From positions 124,001-188,000 of the forward strand of contig NZ_QEXM01000022.1 of the NCBI RefSeq assembly GCF_004127445.1: a stretch of 64,000 nt of DNA. Reading direction: 5' to 3'. Origin of the DNA: Streptomyces alfalfae (lineage in GTDB: Bacteria > Actinomycetota > Actinomycetes > Streptomycetales > Streptomycetaceae). Every line of letters starts with the position of its first letter. Within the stretch, counting starts at the first letter, position 1. This document shows positions 42,508-51,125 of this stretch, in pieces. A program made the translations under genes and the position numbers. The notes under the pieces are model-generated. The model was not told the DNA's origin. It ran no database searches and was given only the letters and a program-made list of their open reading frames with translations.

Positions 42508-45500
42508 TCAGGTTTCCGTGAGTGCGGTCTTAGTGGCCCCTCCATGCTGCGTAACCCGGGGACGACACTGGACCTTCACCGCTCCGCGGGTGAACGCCTC
42601 GTCGGTGGCCTTGCTGGACCAAACGAACGCATCACCCGGCCTCAGCCCCGCCATCTTCTCGGGAGTCAGATTGGCGAGTGCGGCATTCGCTTTTTGGAGG
42701 TGCTTGAGCCAGGCCGGCGAGATCATCTTGTGCAGCACCATGTGATTGGACAATTCGATCAACGAGATGGGCACCGAGGGCGGATCCTGACTTGCCACCA
42801 GGATGGACATTCCCTTGTGTCGCATCTCGCGGACGCTTGCCACCAGTCCGTCGACGAGATCCGGGCTGTGAATGTACTTGTGAGCTTCGTCGAAGACGAC
42901 CAGTTTATTGAAGGACTGTCCGTCGTACGTCGCGTCCGCGAAGAGCTGCATGAGAACCACGAACAGCCCCAAAGCCTCGTCCTTGTCGATGTACTCGTCC
43001 CTCAGGTCCACGATGATGAGACGCCCGGGCCGGACCAAGTCCTGCAGTCGCACACTGTCGTCGATGTACTCGGCAGCCAGTTCCAGACGCTGGAAGGCGA
43101 GCTGCTTCAAGGCATCGGAGAGCGGTGAGTCCTCCACACCCTGACGAATAGCCTCCAGGGTGAGATTGCGGCGATGAGCCTTCATAATCCGCCCGAGCTG
43201 GCGGATATAGATCGACTGGTTCCCGATGGCCCCCATCAGAAATCGCCAGTGTGCCGCCTGTAGCTCCGACGATGCGAAGGCCAGTGGCCGGACATCCAGA
43301 GCCGGGTACTCCTCCCGCCGATCCTCCACCTTGTCGGCCGGTGCAAGCAGCACGACGTCGGACATTGCCGCGGGCTCGGCTCCGTAGCGGGCACGCAGTG
43401 CTGCTAGTTGTGCCTCGTCGCTGTTAGGGCGCGTCATGCTGGTGAACTCGGGCGCGTAGTCCTGGGTGTCGCTGTAGTGGAAGACGATGCTGGCCAACGG
43501 ATGCGTCAGCTGATTGACACCGGGAGTGGGCAGGCTCGCCATCTCCAGGATCGAGCCGAGCGTGTAGCTCTTGCCGCCGCCCTGGACGCCAAACAGGCTG
43601 ATGGTGTGGGTCTCGTTGAGGTCCAGCGCGATCGTCCGCCCGGCGGTTGTCCCCAGCAGGCCGTACTGCGGTGTCGGCTGGGACACGCCGAGGAAGACAT
43701 TAGGGCTGAGCAGCACGTCTCCGTCCTGCGCTGGACCATTGGCATCCCGCGGCGAAGGCTCGTCCCACCGCGTGGCGGGGGCAGCGGACGAAAGCTCCGG
43801 TTCTGTCTCGGACGCCGGGGCGGACTGGACAATGGGAACGGTGAGAAGGAGCTCCTGAGGCTCGGTCGGGGTCCCACGGCCGACGGAAGCTTCCGCGCCC
43901 GTCGGTGCGTGTGCCGTATCAGCCTCTAGTTCACCGTCCTCCGCCTCCAATTCGCCGGGCGTCGACTCCGATTCGCTGTCCGCGGCCTCCAGTTCATTGT
44001 CCGCCGGCAAACGCAGCGGAGCGGGCTCGTCGGGCACGTCGCGCGTCCGCTGCCGGGGACGCAGGCTCTCGGTGGCCTCGCTCCGCTCAAGGCCGAGGGC
44101 GGCGACCGGGAGCTGCTGCGGCGTGCTGTGGACACGGCCGCCGAGGTACTCCGTCTCGATCATGTCCAACAGCTGACGTACCACGTCCTTTCCGATCCTG
44201 TGGAAGGTGACACCGCCGTCCGCCTCGGAGTCAGTCCCGCAATGCCCCAGGTCGAAGACCATGCCTGTACTGGCGAATTCGAGTGAGTAGCCGTGGTCCA
44301 GGTGCTCCAAAAGCCAGCGCGCCTCGGCATACGCCTTCTCGTCGAAGAGGCCGTACCTGTTCGCGCGAGCGAGATAATAGCCCAGCAACGAGCGAAGCAT
44401 GAGGTTACGCAACGGGCGGTCGGCCCGCCTGACCTCGGGGTCGAATTGCTCGGCCAGGACCCGCCGGCTGCTCTCGACCTGCTGGATGATCTGCTTCTTC
44501 TTCGCCTCGTACGCCCCCAGGCCGCCGACCCCACTGAAGCACTTCACCTCGACGAGCCGGCATACGATGCTCCGGCGCTCCGCGTCCAGGTCGAGCAGTG
44601 CGAGGTCGGTGCGGTGCAGCCGCACCATCGCCTCACCGGACGCGAGTCGGCGCCTGTCCTCGCCGTACAGGTCGATGTGCGCGTCGAGAGGGATCAAGAT
44701 CTGGTTCCTGAGGGCATCCGCGGAGCCCAAATACAGCCGGGCCAGCGCCAGACCGAGGACCTCACTGTGGCTGCTCTCGCTGAGGGCGGCGAGCTTGAAA
44801 GCGAAGCTGCCGGACAGTTCCCGCAACTGATCGAAGAAGGTCGCCACATGGCGTTCTTCGATGCCGAGTTTCCGGTCGGCGAGGACGGGACCGATCAGCG
44901 CGCGGAGTTCGTCGACCGAACGTGAGGAGACCACGATGTGGTGTCCCAGGCCGGTCTGTGAGGTGGCCGAGTAGTCGATGACGTACTCGGGCCGGTCGGC
45001 CCGGCCGTGGTCGAAGTACTCGACGCCGAGTGTGCGGTCGACCGTGATGACCCAGTCGCTGGCCTGGTGCACGTCGTGCAGCAGGGCCCGGTCGCCCGGC
45101 GTCAGGCGCAGGGTGATCTGTGGCAGATGTCCCGGGCGCGGCTCGCCGGAGGTGACGGTGACGACAGCGGCCGACAGCGCCTCGGGCAGGGCGGCGAGCA
45201 GGTCTCCCGTCTCCTCTGTGCCCAGGAGGGGGTCGGTTGCGCCGTGGCGTGGCTGGCGGCTCCATGCCACATACTCATCGTCTTCCGTGTAGACACTGGT
45301 CAGTTCCTGCACCAGGCCGTGCGCGGCCACCCGGCCGGTCGTGCGGACTCCTGGAGCGATGTCGTACTGCTCTCCACCGAAGGGATCGAACAGAATGCTG
45401 AGGTGTGCCGGGAACTCGTCTGCCCGATGACGCAGATCGGCCGCGTCGCGCACTACGATGGCGAGTTTGGGCCGGAGCGGATCACCGGGCGTGGCGAATG

Positions 45501-48081
45501 CCTCAGCGGCGACAGAACGCGTGCCCGAGGCGGGCGAGAACAGGCCGGTGAGCGCCTCGCCGACCCACGGTTCGGCCGGGTTGTCCGCGAACAGGCGGAT
45601 GGTGTAGCGCAGATGAGCCAGGTGTTTGCGGCTCTGCAGCTCAGTGAGCATCGCGGTCAGCAGATCACCCCGGCCGGCACCCAGGGCGTTGATGACCAGA
45701 CTGTCGGCGTACGGGTGGAGCCGTACGTAGCGTTCCACCCGGTCGGCGAGGTCGCTGCCGGTGACCAGCCCCGAGGCCGCCGCGTCGGAGGCCGCTCCGA
45801 CTGCCGCCGCGAGCAGGGACACGGTGCCCCGGGGGTCGGCGGTCTCGCTCGGCAGACACACCTGCCAGAAGTCGGTGAGCTGTCCGCCTGCGAAGGTGAG
45901 CTCACCCGTGGTCAGTGGCACGACCAGGGGAAAGCCAAGTGGTACGAGTGAGGTGCTGAGGCTGTACAGGCGCTCTTGGACGGTGGTCCGGTTCTCGCTC
46001 ACCAGCCGTTCCAGCCAGTGGTCGGCCAGCGCCGCTTGTCCACTCCACCACAGCATCCGCAGCGGATGTGTCGGGGCCACGATGATCACCCGACGTCGGC
46101 CGCCACGCGCGTCGGTCAGGTCTACCTGTAGCGTATCCGTGCGCAACAGCAGGGCCAGCTCGGCACGGTCCCGGTCCCCGGTGCTCCCTCGCGGGTTCTC
46201 CAACGCGCGGACGCAGCGGTTCACCGCTCTCAGGTACGCCTCCGCGTACGCGTCCGTTTCCTTGCGGACGGTACGCGGATCCGTCGCCTCCACCACGAGG
46301 GGTGCCGTACCCTCGGCGTCCCTGCGCACCGCGGCGAACAGCTCGGCACGGGCCTGGAGATAGGCGTCGAAGTCGCTGTCGGCTTCCGCCGTGACAGCCA
46401 GGGTCTCGTCGTCCCCCAGTACCGCGACTCCGGTGGCGTCGACCGTGAGACGGGGCCCCTCAAGGCTGTACGGCAGGGCCAGCATGCGTTGCTCGGCTTC
46501 GGCAAGCGGAATGGGCAAGTCGATGGTGACCGACCCGGCCACGCCGAACGAGGCCTTCAAAGGCCATGTCTTGGCGGTCTTGGCCGCCCAGCCGATGTCA
46601 CGGCAGACGACCCGGGCGGGATCCCGTCCCTCGGCGAGGGCGGTGAAGCGCAGCTTGTTCACCGCCTGGGCCAGCCCGGGGGCGTGCTGGGACCGCCGCA
46701 CCGGGGGATCCTCGAACTCCCCCTCGGGGACGACGTAAAAGCGGTCGCTCTCATCCGGCCGCTGCGTGCCGTCCACCCCCACGACCGGCATGGCGTCACC
46801 GTTGGAGTCCAGCGGGGTGACCCGTACGAAGTGCCAGCCTTCCTCCCAGTCGGCCTTGCTGCGGCCCCTTTTGAGTTTGATGTTCGCCTTGAAGCGTGTC
46901 CTGGCGGTCTTGGTGACCGAAGCCGTCGCGGTGAAGCCGGTGGGACTGGCGGTGGTGGTTCCGCTGTCGCCGTCGGTCTCGGACTCGGCGAAGATCTGGA
47001 CGGCGAACCGGCTGAGTCCGGGGATGTGGCGGGCGTCAGGTTCGACCGTGAAGGTCACCGGCAGCGAGGTGAGCCCGCCGGGCAGGAGGTACTGTGCGCC
47101 GAAGAGCCGTTCCAGAGCGGGATGGTTGCGCAGATCGTCCTGATTCTGTCCGGCCTTGGGCAGCGAGGACAGCTCCTCTACTTCGATGCCCACCTTCTCG
47201 TCGCCGGGCTCGTTCTCCTGCGGCCAGTTGTGGAAGGCCAGCGGCCAGTTGTCCTGGTCGACCGCGATGGCACGGCACCAGCTGCCCGGTTCGTCCAGAC
47301 CGCCGTCGGCCGCGAACTCGACCAGGCGGCGTACGAAAGCCTGGTGCGCCGGAGAGTTCTGCGGCAGGCCGAGGGCCAGCACCCGCTGGCGGTCGGTCGC
47401 GGCCGAGTCCGTCAGGCGCATTACCGTCTTGCGGTTGCGATCCGCCTTGCGCGTGATCACCGCCAGGTCCTGGAACAGTTCGAAGTCGGGAATGAGCCCG
47501 AGCAGGAAGACCGCCGCGCCGGCTACCTGCGGGTCGAATTCGTTCTCCCGCAGGGTCAGCAGATAACGGACCGCGGCCTGGTTGCTCGCCGCGGGCCAGT
47601 CTTCCGCCGAGAGCCGGTCCAGCAACTCGGTGACGGCCGACCGCAGCCCGTCGGGCACCTCGCGCAGGAGGGAAGCCTTCAAGTTGCGGTGGACGTCGCT
47701 CAGGGACAGCTGCTCGAAAGTGGCGATGCCGAAGGAGTCCTCGGCACTGGCGCGCGTTCCCGGCGGTACGAACACCAGCAGGGGAGGCCGCAGCCCGCCC
47801 CGTTCGTCGGGGTTGCGCAGCTCCACCAGCTTGGTGCTGCTCACCGCCACATCGGCGGGAAGATGCGGCGTGCCGTTGCCCAGGACGAACACCTGGGACT
47901 GGGGTACGGCCGTACGCAGGCCCCGCACCAGCCGGGTCGCGAGTTCGACGTCGAGGTCGCCGAGGCGCATGCAGTGCCCGGCTTCCCGGCCGCGCAGTAC
48001 GGAGGCGAGCTTCGGCAGCAAAGCGTGCTCCAGGGCGTCGCGCCACTGGGCCTCGGTGATCTCGTTCAGTCCGTGTGCCAT
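42508..48081 (-). CDS. mad8: MADS large ATP-binding protein: PD-(D/E)xK-like motif plus HerA/FtsK-like ATPase
   Basis: A 1857-residue protein starting MAHGLNEITEAQW with AAGGA upstream. Residues 1-1100 are a large region I cannot assign. At about 1155-1180 DLALLDLDAER ... CRLVEVKC has the D-x(n)-ExK layout of a PD-(D/E)xK nuclease, followed by the helix KKKQIIQQVESSRRVL. An acidic disordered linker covers about 1325-1450. The C-terminal ATPase has Walker A GVQGGGKSYT (about 1500), Walker B LVVFDEAHKYI (about 1730) and a sensor region ILVASQDPPSVP, as in HerA/DptH-type motors. I assign it as the MADS ATP-binding component (mad8) from content and order. It is probably the effector that translocates on and cuts unmodified DNA (inference). 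Confidence 0.82.
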   Translation of the reverse strand: MAHGLNEITEAQWRDALEHALLPKLASVLRGREAGHCMRLGDLDVELATRLVRGLRTAVPQSQVFVLGNGTPHLPADVAVSSTKLVELRNPDERGGLRPPLLVFVPPGTRASAEDSFGIATFEQLSLSDVHRNLKASLLREVPDGLRSAVTELLDRLSAEDWPAASNQAAVRYLLTLRENEFDPQVAGAAVFLLGLIPDFELFQDLAVITRKADRNRKTVMRLTDSAATDRQRVLALGLPQNSPAHQAFVRRLVEFAADGGLDEPGSWCRAIAVDQDNWPLAFHNWPQENEPGDEKVGIEVEELSSLPKAGQNQDDLRNHPALERLFGAQYLLPGGLTSLPVTFTVEPDARHIPGLSRFAVQIFAESETDGDSGTTTASPTGFTATASVTKTARTRFKANIKLKRGRSKADWEEGWHFVRVTPLDSNGDAMPVVGVDGTQRPDESDRFYVVPEGEFEDPPVRRSQHAPGLAQAVNKLRFTALAEGRDPARVVCRDIGWAAKTAKTWPLKASFGVAGSVTIDLPIPLAEAEQRMLALPYSLEGPRLTVDATGVAVLGDDETLAVTAEADSDFDAYLQARAELFAAVRRDAEGTAPLVVEATDPRTVRKETDAYAEAYLRAVNRCVRALENPRGSTGDRDRAELALLLRTDTLQVDLTDARGGRRRVIIVAPTHPLRMLWWSGQAALADHWLERLVSENRTTVQERLYSLSTSLVPLGFPLVVPLTTGELTFAGGQLTDFWQVCLPSETADPRGTVSLLAAAVGAASDAAASGLVTGSDLADRVERYVRLHPYADSLVINALGAGRGDLLTAMLTELQSRKHLAHLRYTIRLFADNPAEPWVGEALTGLFSPASGTRSVAAEAFATPGDPLRPKLAIVVRDAADLRHRADEFPAHLSILFDPFGGEQYDIAPGVRTTGRVAAHGLVQELTSVYTEDDEYVAWSRQPRHGATDPLLGTEETGDLLAALPEALSAAVVTVTSGEPRPGHLPQITLRLTPGDRALLHDVHQASDWVITVDRTLGVEYFDHGRADRPEYVIDYSATSQTGLGHHIVVSSRSVDELRALIGPVLADRKLGIEERHVATFFDQLRELSGSFAFKLAALSESSHSEVLGLALARLYLGSADALRNQILIPLDAHIDLYGEDRRRLASGEAMVRLHRTDLALLDLDAERRSIVCRLVEVKCFSGVGGLGAYEAKKKQIIQQVESSRRVLAEQFDPEVRRADRPLRNLMLRSLLGYYLARANRYGLFDEKAYAEARWLLEHLDHGYSLEFASTGMVFDLGHCGTDSEADGGVTFHRIGKDVVRQLLDMIETEYLGGRVHSTPQQLPVAALGLERSEATESLRPRQRTRDVPDEPAPLRLPADNELEAADSESESTPGELEAEDGELEADTAHAPTGAEASVGRGTPTEPQELLLTVPIVQSAPASETEPELSSAAPATRWDEPSPRDANGPAQDGDVLLSPNVFLGVSQPTPQYGLLGTTAGRTIALDLNETHTISLFGVQGGGKSYTLGSILEMASLPTPGVNQLTHPLASIVFHYSDTQDYAPEFTSMTRPNSDEAQLAALRARYGAEPAAMSDVVLLAPADKVEDRREEYPALDVRPLAFASSELQAAHWRFLMGAIGNQSIYIRQLGRIMKAHRRNLTLEAIRQGVEDSPLSDALKQLAFQRLELAAEYIDDSVRLQDLVRPGRLIIVDLRDEYIDKDEALGLFVVLMQLFADATYDGQSFNKLVVFDEAHKYIHSPDLVDGLVASVREMRHKGMSILVASQDPPSVPISLIELSNHMVLHKMISPAWLKHLQKANAALANLTPEKMAGLRPGDAFVWSSKATDEAFTRGAVKVQCRPRVTQHGGATKTALTET

Positions 48082-48096
48082 GCCGTCTGTCCTTCG

Positions 48097-49794
48097 CTAC
48101 CTTCCGCCCGCCGTCACCGTGCCGTCTTCACCGATCACGAACCGCGGAGTGATCACCTGGGTGAGGTAGGCGTCGGACAGGTCGCTGTAGAAGCCGATCT
48201 CCCGCATCCGGGTCGTGAACGCCTCCGCGTTCGACCGCAGCACGGCTTGCTCCTCGAAGCCGATGGACGCGAATCCATCGTCCACCGGGAGTTGGTTCAC
48301 GTGGAGGCCGTAGCGGCGGCGCAGGATGTCCATGAACTCGTCGAGGCGCAGGGACGCGGTGTGATGCAGGAAGCGGGATCGGGTGCCGCGGGCGTTGGGC
48401 CGGAGCAGCGCGATCTGCACCAGGACTTCCAGCAGCGCGCTGTCCAGGACGAAGCGGCGGCGGCCCCGGTAGGGCTGGGCGATGACCGCTCCCGGACGGT
48501 TCTTGAGCAGGAGGGAGTCGATGGAGTCGATGATGTAGTCGTTGTGGTATTTGCCCCGGTACGCCATGAGCACCTCGATGTACTGCTCGAAGGAGCTGAG
48601 GCCCATGCCCGCGCCGAGCAGCGGCCGTACGCCTTCGGGCTGCTCGGCGATGGGCGTGTCGTCCAGCAGCGTGTCCATCCTGGCGGCGAAGAACTGCTCA
48701 CGCCGTTTCTGGTGGGGCTTGTCCGCGAACTGGAGCACTTCGGCGACCGTGAAGAATCCCCTGGACGGCTTGGTGATCTCGCCCAGGCTCATCAGGTGCT
48801 CGGCGAATTCGTCCAGTTTGCGGACCGTGTATCCGGCGCGGACGAAGCCCGGGATGCGCCGCAGCCAGACCTCGGCGCTCCGTTCGGCCAGCGCCGCGGC
48901 CGGTGTTCCGGGCGCTCCGGCCGCGTCGACGAACAGCCCGACACGGAACGGGCAGGCGGCGAAGTCGTCCTGGCCCTGGCCGGGGCCGGCGGGGCAGTTC
49001 TCCGGCCCGCAGGAGGGCTCGGCACCGAGCCGCTCGACCATGGACGTCAGCAGCTTCATCGTCTTCAGCTGTCCCAGGGCCAGGTGAAAGGCGAAGAGGA
49101 TCTTCAGGTATTCGACCATGACGATGCGCGGCAGCAGGTCGCGCAGGGACAGCAGCCGCAGGACGTCGTCGGCCAGCAGATCGGACTGCCCGACGCACAG
49201 GGGCGGGGCGGAGTACCAGCCTTTGACGGTCTGCGGGGTGTCGTGCTTCACCTGGCTGTTGAGGTGGAGGACGGCCTGGGTCTCGACGTCGAGGCTGCTG
49301 CCGGGCAGAGGAGTGCCGAGTGCCGGGTCGAGGCCGTTGAAGAAGAACCCACGGATCGCCTCCAGGGCGAGCGTGCCCCGTCCGTCACGGGCGTGCCGCA
49401 GCATCTCGTACAGCTGGGCGTCGGCGCCGTAGGCCCGGGAGTGGTAGTAGTTGCGGAACTTGTAGGTCAGACCGTGCAGGGGCCGCAGTCCCGCGACGGC
49501 CTGGCTGGGCTTGCCCCGGTTGACCATGTCCAGGAGCTGGGTCTCGATCCAGCGGCGGGCCATGTCGGGGTGGTCGCTGAAGCCCTGGAACCGGTCGGCG
49601 TGCTGCTCGTCGAGGAATTCCTGTACGAAGCTGTCGCTCTCGTGCTTGTGCCGCTGGGTGAGCCTGCTCGGATGCCCGTTGTGGTTGACGCGCATGAGGA
49701 AACCGGTGAGTACCCGGTCCATCTCGACACGCTTGAAATCCAGGTACGACACCCCGAGATGCCGGAACTCGCTGTCCCGTTTCCGCAAGGCCAT
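48097..49794 (-). CDS. mad7: MADS component of unknown fold
   Basis: A 565-residue soluble protein. The ATG overlaps the stop of the preceding gene (TGATG), and 15 bases separate it from mad8, so it is in the operon. No known motif is visible. It is rich in Leu/Arg/Asp, has no membrane segments, and carries one PENCPAGPGQGQDD segment with scattered Cys near the middle and a 'FLHHTASLRLDEFMDILRRRYGLHVNQLPVD' winged-helix-like C-terminal stretch. Position between the kinase/ATPase and the large ATPase identifies it as the mad7 equivalent. It could bridge the kinase and the motor protein, but nothing in the sequence proves this. Confidence 0.7.
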   Translation of the reverse strand: MALRKRDSEFRHLGVSYLDFKRVEMDRVLTGFLMRVNHNGHPSRLTQRHKHESDSFVQEFLDEQHADRFQGFSDHPDMARRWIETQLLDMVNRGKPSQAVAGLRPLHGLTYKFRNYYHSRAYGADAQLYEMLRHARDGRGTLALEAIRGFFFNGLDPALGTPLPGSSLDVETQAVLHLNSQVKHDTPQTVKGWYSAPPLCVGQSDLLADDVLRLLSLRDLLPRIVMVEYLKILFAFHLALGQLKTMKLLTSMVERLGAEPSCGPENCPAGPGQGQDDFAACPFRVGLFVDAAGAPGTPAAALAERSAEVWLRRIPGFVRAGYTVRKLDEFAEHLMSLGEITKPSRGFFTVAEVLQFADKPHQKRREQFFAARMDTLLDDTPIAEQPEGVRPLLGAGMGLSSFEQYIEVLMAYRGKYHNDYIIDSIDSLLLKNRPGAVIAQPYRGRRRFVLDSALLEVLVQIALLRPNARGTRSRFLHHTASLRLDEFMDILRRRYGLHVNQLPVDDGFASIGFEEQAVLRSNAEAFTTRMREIGFYSDLSDAYLTQVITPRFVIGEDGTVTAGGR

Positions 49795-51119
49795 CAGTTG
49801 CTCCCCGTTCCCGTGCCGGGCGCGGACTCGACCGGCGCCAGCCTGAGCGCTCCGTCCGCCAGCCTGGTGATCTTGTGCGGCATGCTGCCGGGCGCGGTGA
49901 GCAGCACCTCCTGGTACGGCGTGGCGGACAGCGCGTTCTTGAACACCGACAGCGCCAGGTTCTGTCCCTGCCGATCCTCCACGCCCGGCTGGTAGCCGTC
50001 GTGGAGGCGGTTCAGCAACTCGTACAGATCCAACCGCACCACGAGTTCGGCGCGGTGCTGCCCGGCTCCTTCGGCTCCCTGGTAGCGGACCACCAACTCG
50101 CGCGGGCTGGTCTCAACGTAGGGCGAGTCGGGGGAGGTTCCGATTCGGAGGGTAAACCGGTCGGCGGGGAACAGCCGGTAGCTGCGTACGGTTCCGCCGG
50201 GAACCGACCGCACCTGCAGGGCGAGCGCTCGTCCCCCGTCGAGCGCGGCGCCCGGCAGGCCCTCGCCCCTGTTGACGGCCTCGATGATCCGGTCCAGCTC
50301 CGCAGGGCCTGGCTCGCTGCACGTGAGCAGATCCAGGAACCGGCCTCCGGAGTGATAGCTGAGCATGGTCTTCCAGCGCTCGTCGTCGAGGCTTTCGAAG
50401 AAGAAGCGGCGTCGGGCCGCGGCGAGATAGGCCCGGTGCCGGTCGGACGCACCTGCGTTCGCCGCAGGGGTGCGGGGCAGCGTGGCGAAGCGGTCCGCGA
50501 GCAGCGTGGCGTCATGGTCGCCGCGCTGGTCGACACTGACCAGACTGTGCCCTCCCGCGGGTCCCACATAGTCCAGTTTGCGGTCCAGTTGCGGGTCCGG
50601 GACGGTGGCGATGTCCAGTTCGCGCAACTGGGCGAGCAGCCGGTCGGGTTCTGACGAGCCGCCGGTGTGGATACCGGCCCAGCTGGTGAAGTAGAAGCTG
50701 TCCACGCGGTCCTGGATGCTGTCGGGACTGTTGTAGAGCTCGTGGATCTGGGCGCAGTCCCGCCCTGAGGTGAGCGTGTAGGCGAGGGCGGAGCGCAGGT
50801 CGCGCAGCGTGATGTGCAGCCGCCCGCGCAGATGGGTCATGCGGTACAACGCGGCCAGCCGCTCGGTCACCTGGGGCCCCGCGGCCGGATGGGCGAAGGT
50901 CTGCGCGTTGTGGCGGGCGTAGCAGCGCGGCGCCAGGTCGCAGGAGGAGCAGGCGGTCCAGTGCCTGGCATCGGTCATCACGCCGATCATGCGGTGCAGG
51001 ATCGACTCACCGGTGCCTTCGGGATCGGCGACCACGTCGCGGACGTTGAGGTTCACCACCGCGATCCCGTGGGCGGGCTGTCCGGACCCCAGTCCCGCGC
51101 GGATGGCGTCGGCGAGCAT
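49794..51119 (-). CDS. mad6: C-terminal half of split MADS kinase/ATPase
   Basis: A 441-residue frame that continues the ATPase domain interrupted upstream. It begins MLADAIRAG, then has a hydrophobic strand GIAVVNLNVRDVV that normally follows the Walker B/INEGRL segment of this P-loop family. A Cys cluster CSSCDLAPRC (about 55-64) and a helical region ('ERLAALYRMTHLRGRLHITLRDLRSALAYTLTSGRDC') follow. It is in the same reading frame as the upstream gene, from which only the codons TAG TAT CCG separate it. No good ribosome site precedes its ATG. Expression would need readthrough or reinitiation; otherwise the gene is broken. Confidence 0.75.
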   Translation of the reverse strand: MLADAIRAGLGSGQPAHGIAVVNLNVRDVVADPEGTGESILHRMIGVMTDARHWTACSSCDLAPRCYARHNAQTFAHPAAGPQVTERLAALYRMTHLRGRLHITLRDLRSALAYTLTSGRDCAQIHELYNSPDSIQDRVDSFYFTSWAGIHTGGSSEPDRLLAQLRELDIATVPDPQLDRKLDYVGPAGGHSLVSVDQRGDHDATLLADRFATLPRTPAANAGASDRHRAYLAAARRRFFFESLDDERWKTMLSYHSGGRFLDLLTCSEPGPAELDRIIEAVNRGEGLPGAALDGGRALALQVRSVPGGTVRSYRLFPADRFTLRIGTSPDSPYVETSPRELVVRYQGAEGAGQHRAELVVRLDLYELLNRLHDGYQPGVEDRQGQNLALSVFKNALSATPYQEVLLTAPGSMPHKITRLADGALRLAPVESAPGTGTGSN

Positions 51120-51125
51120 CGGATA

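Noticed and set aside
46489..49995. Very long plus-strand open frame antisense to mad7/mad8
   Set aside because: Arg/Gly/Val/Gln-rich shadow typical of high-GC antisense frames. The minus-strand genes have clear motifs, ribosome sites and coupled overlaps.
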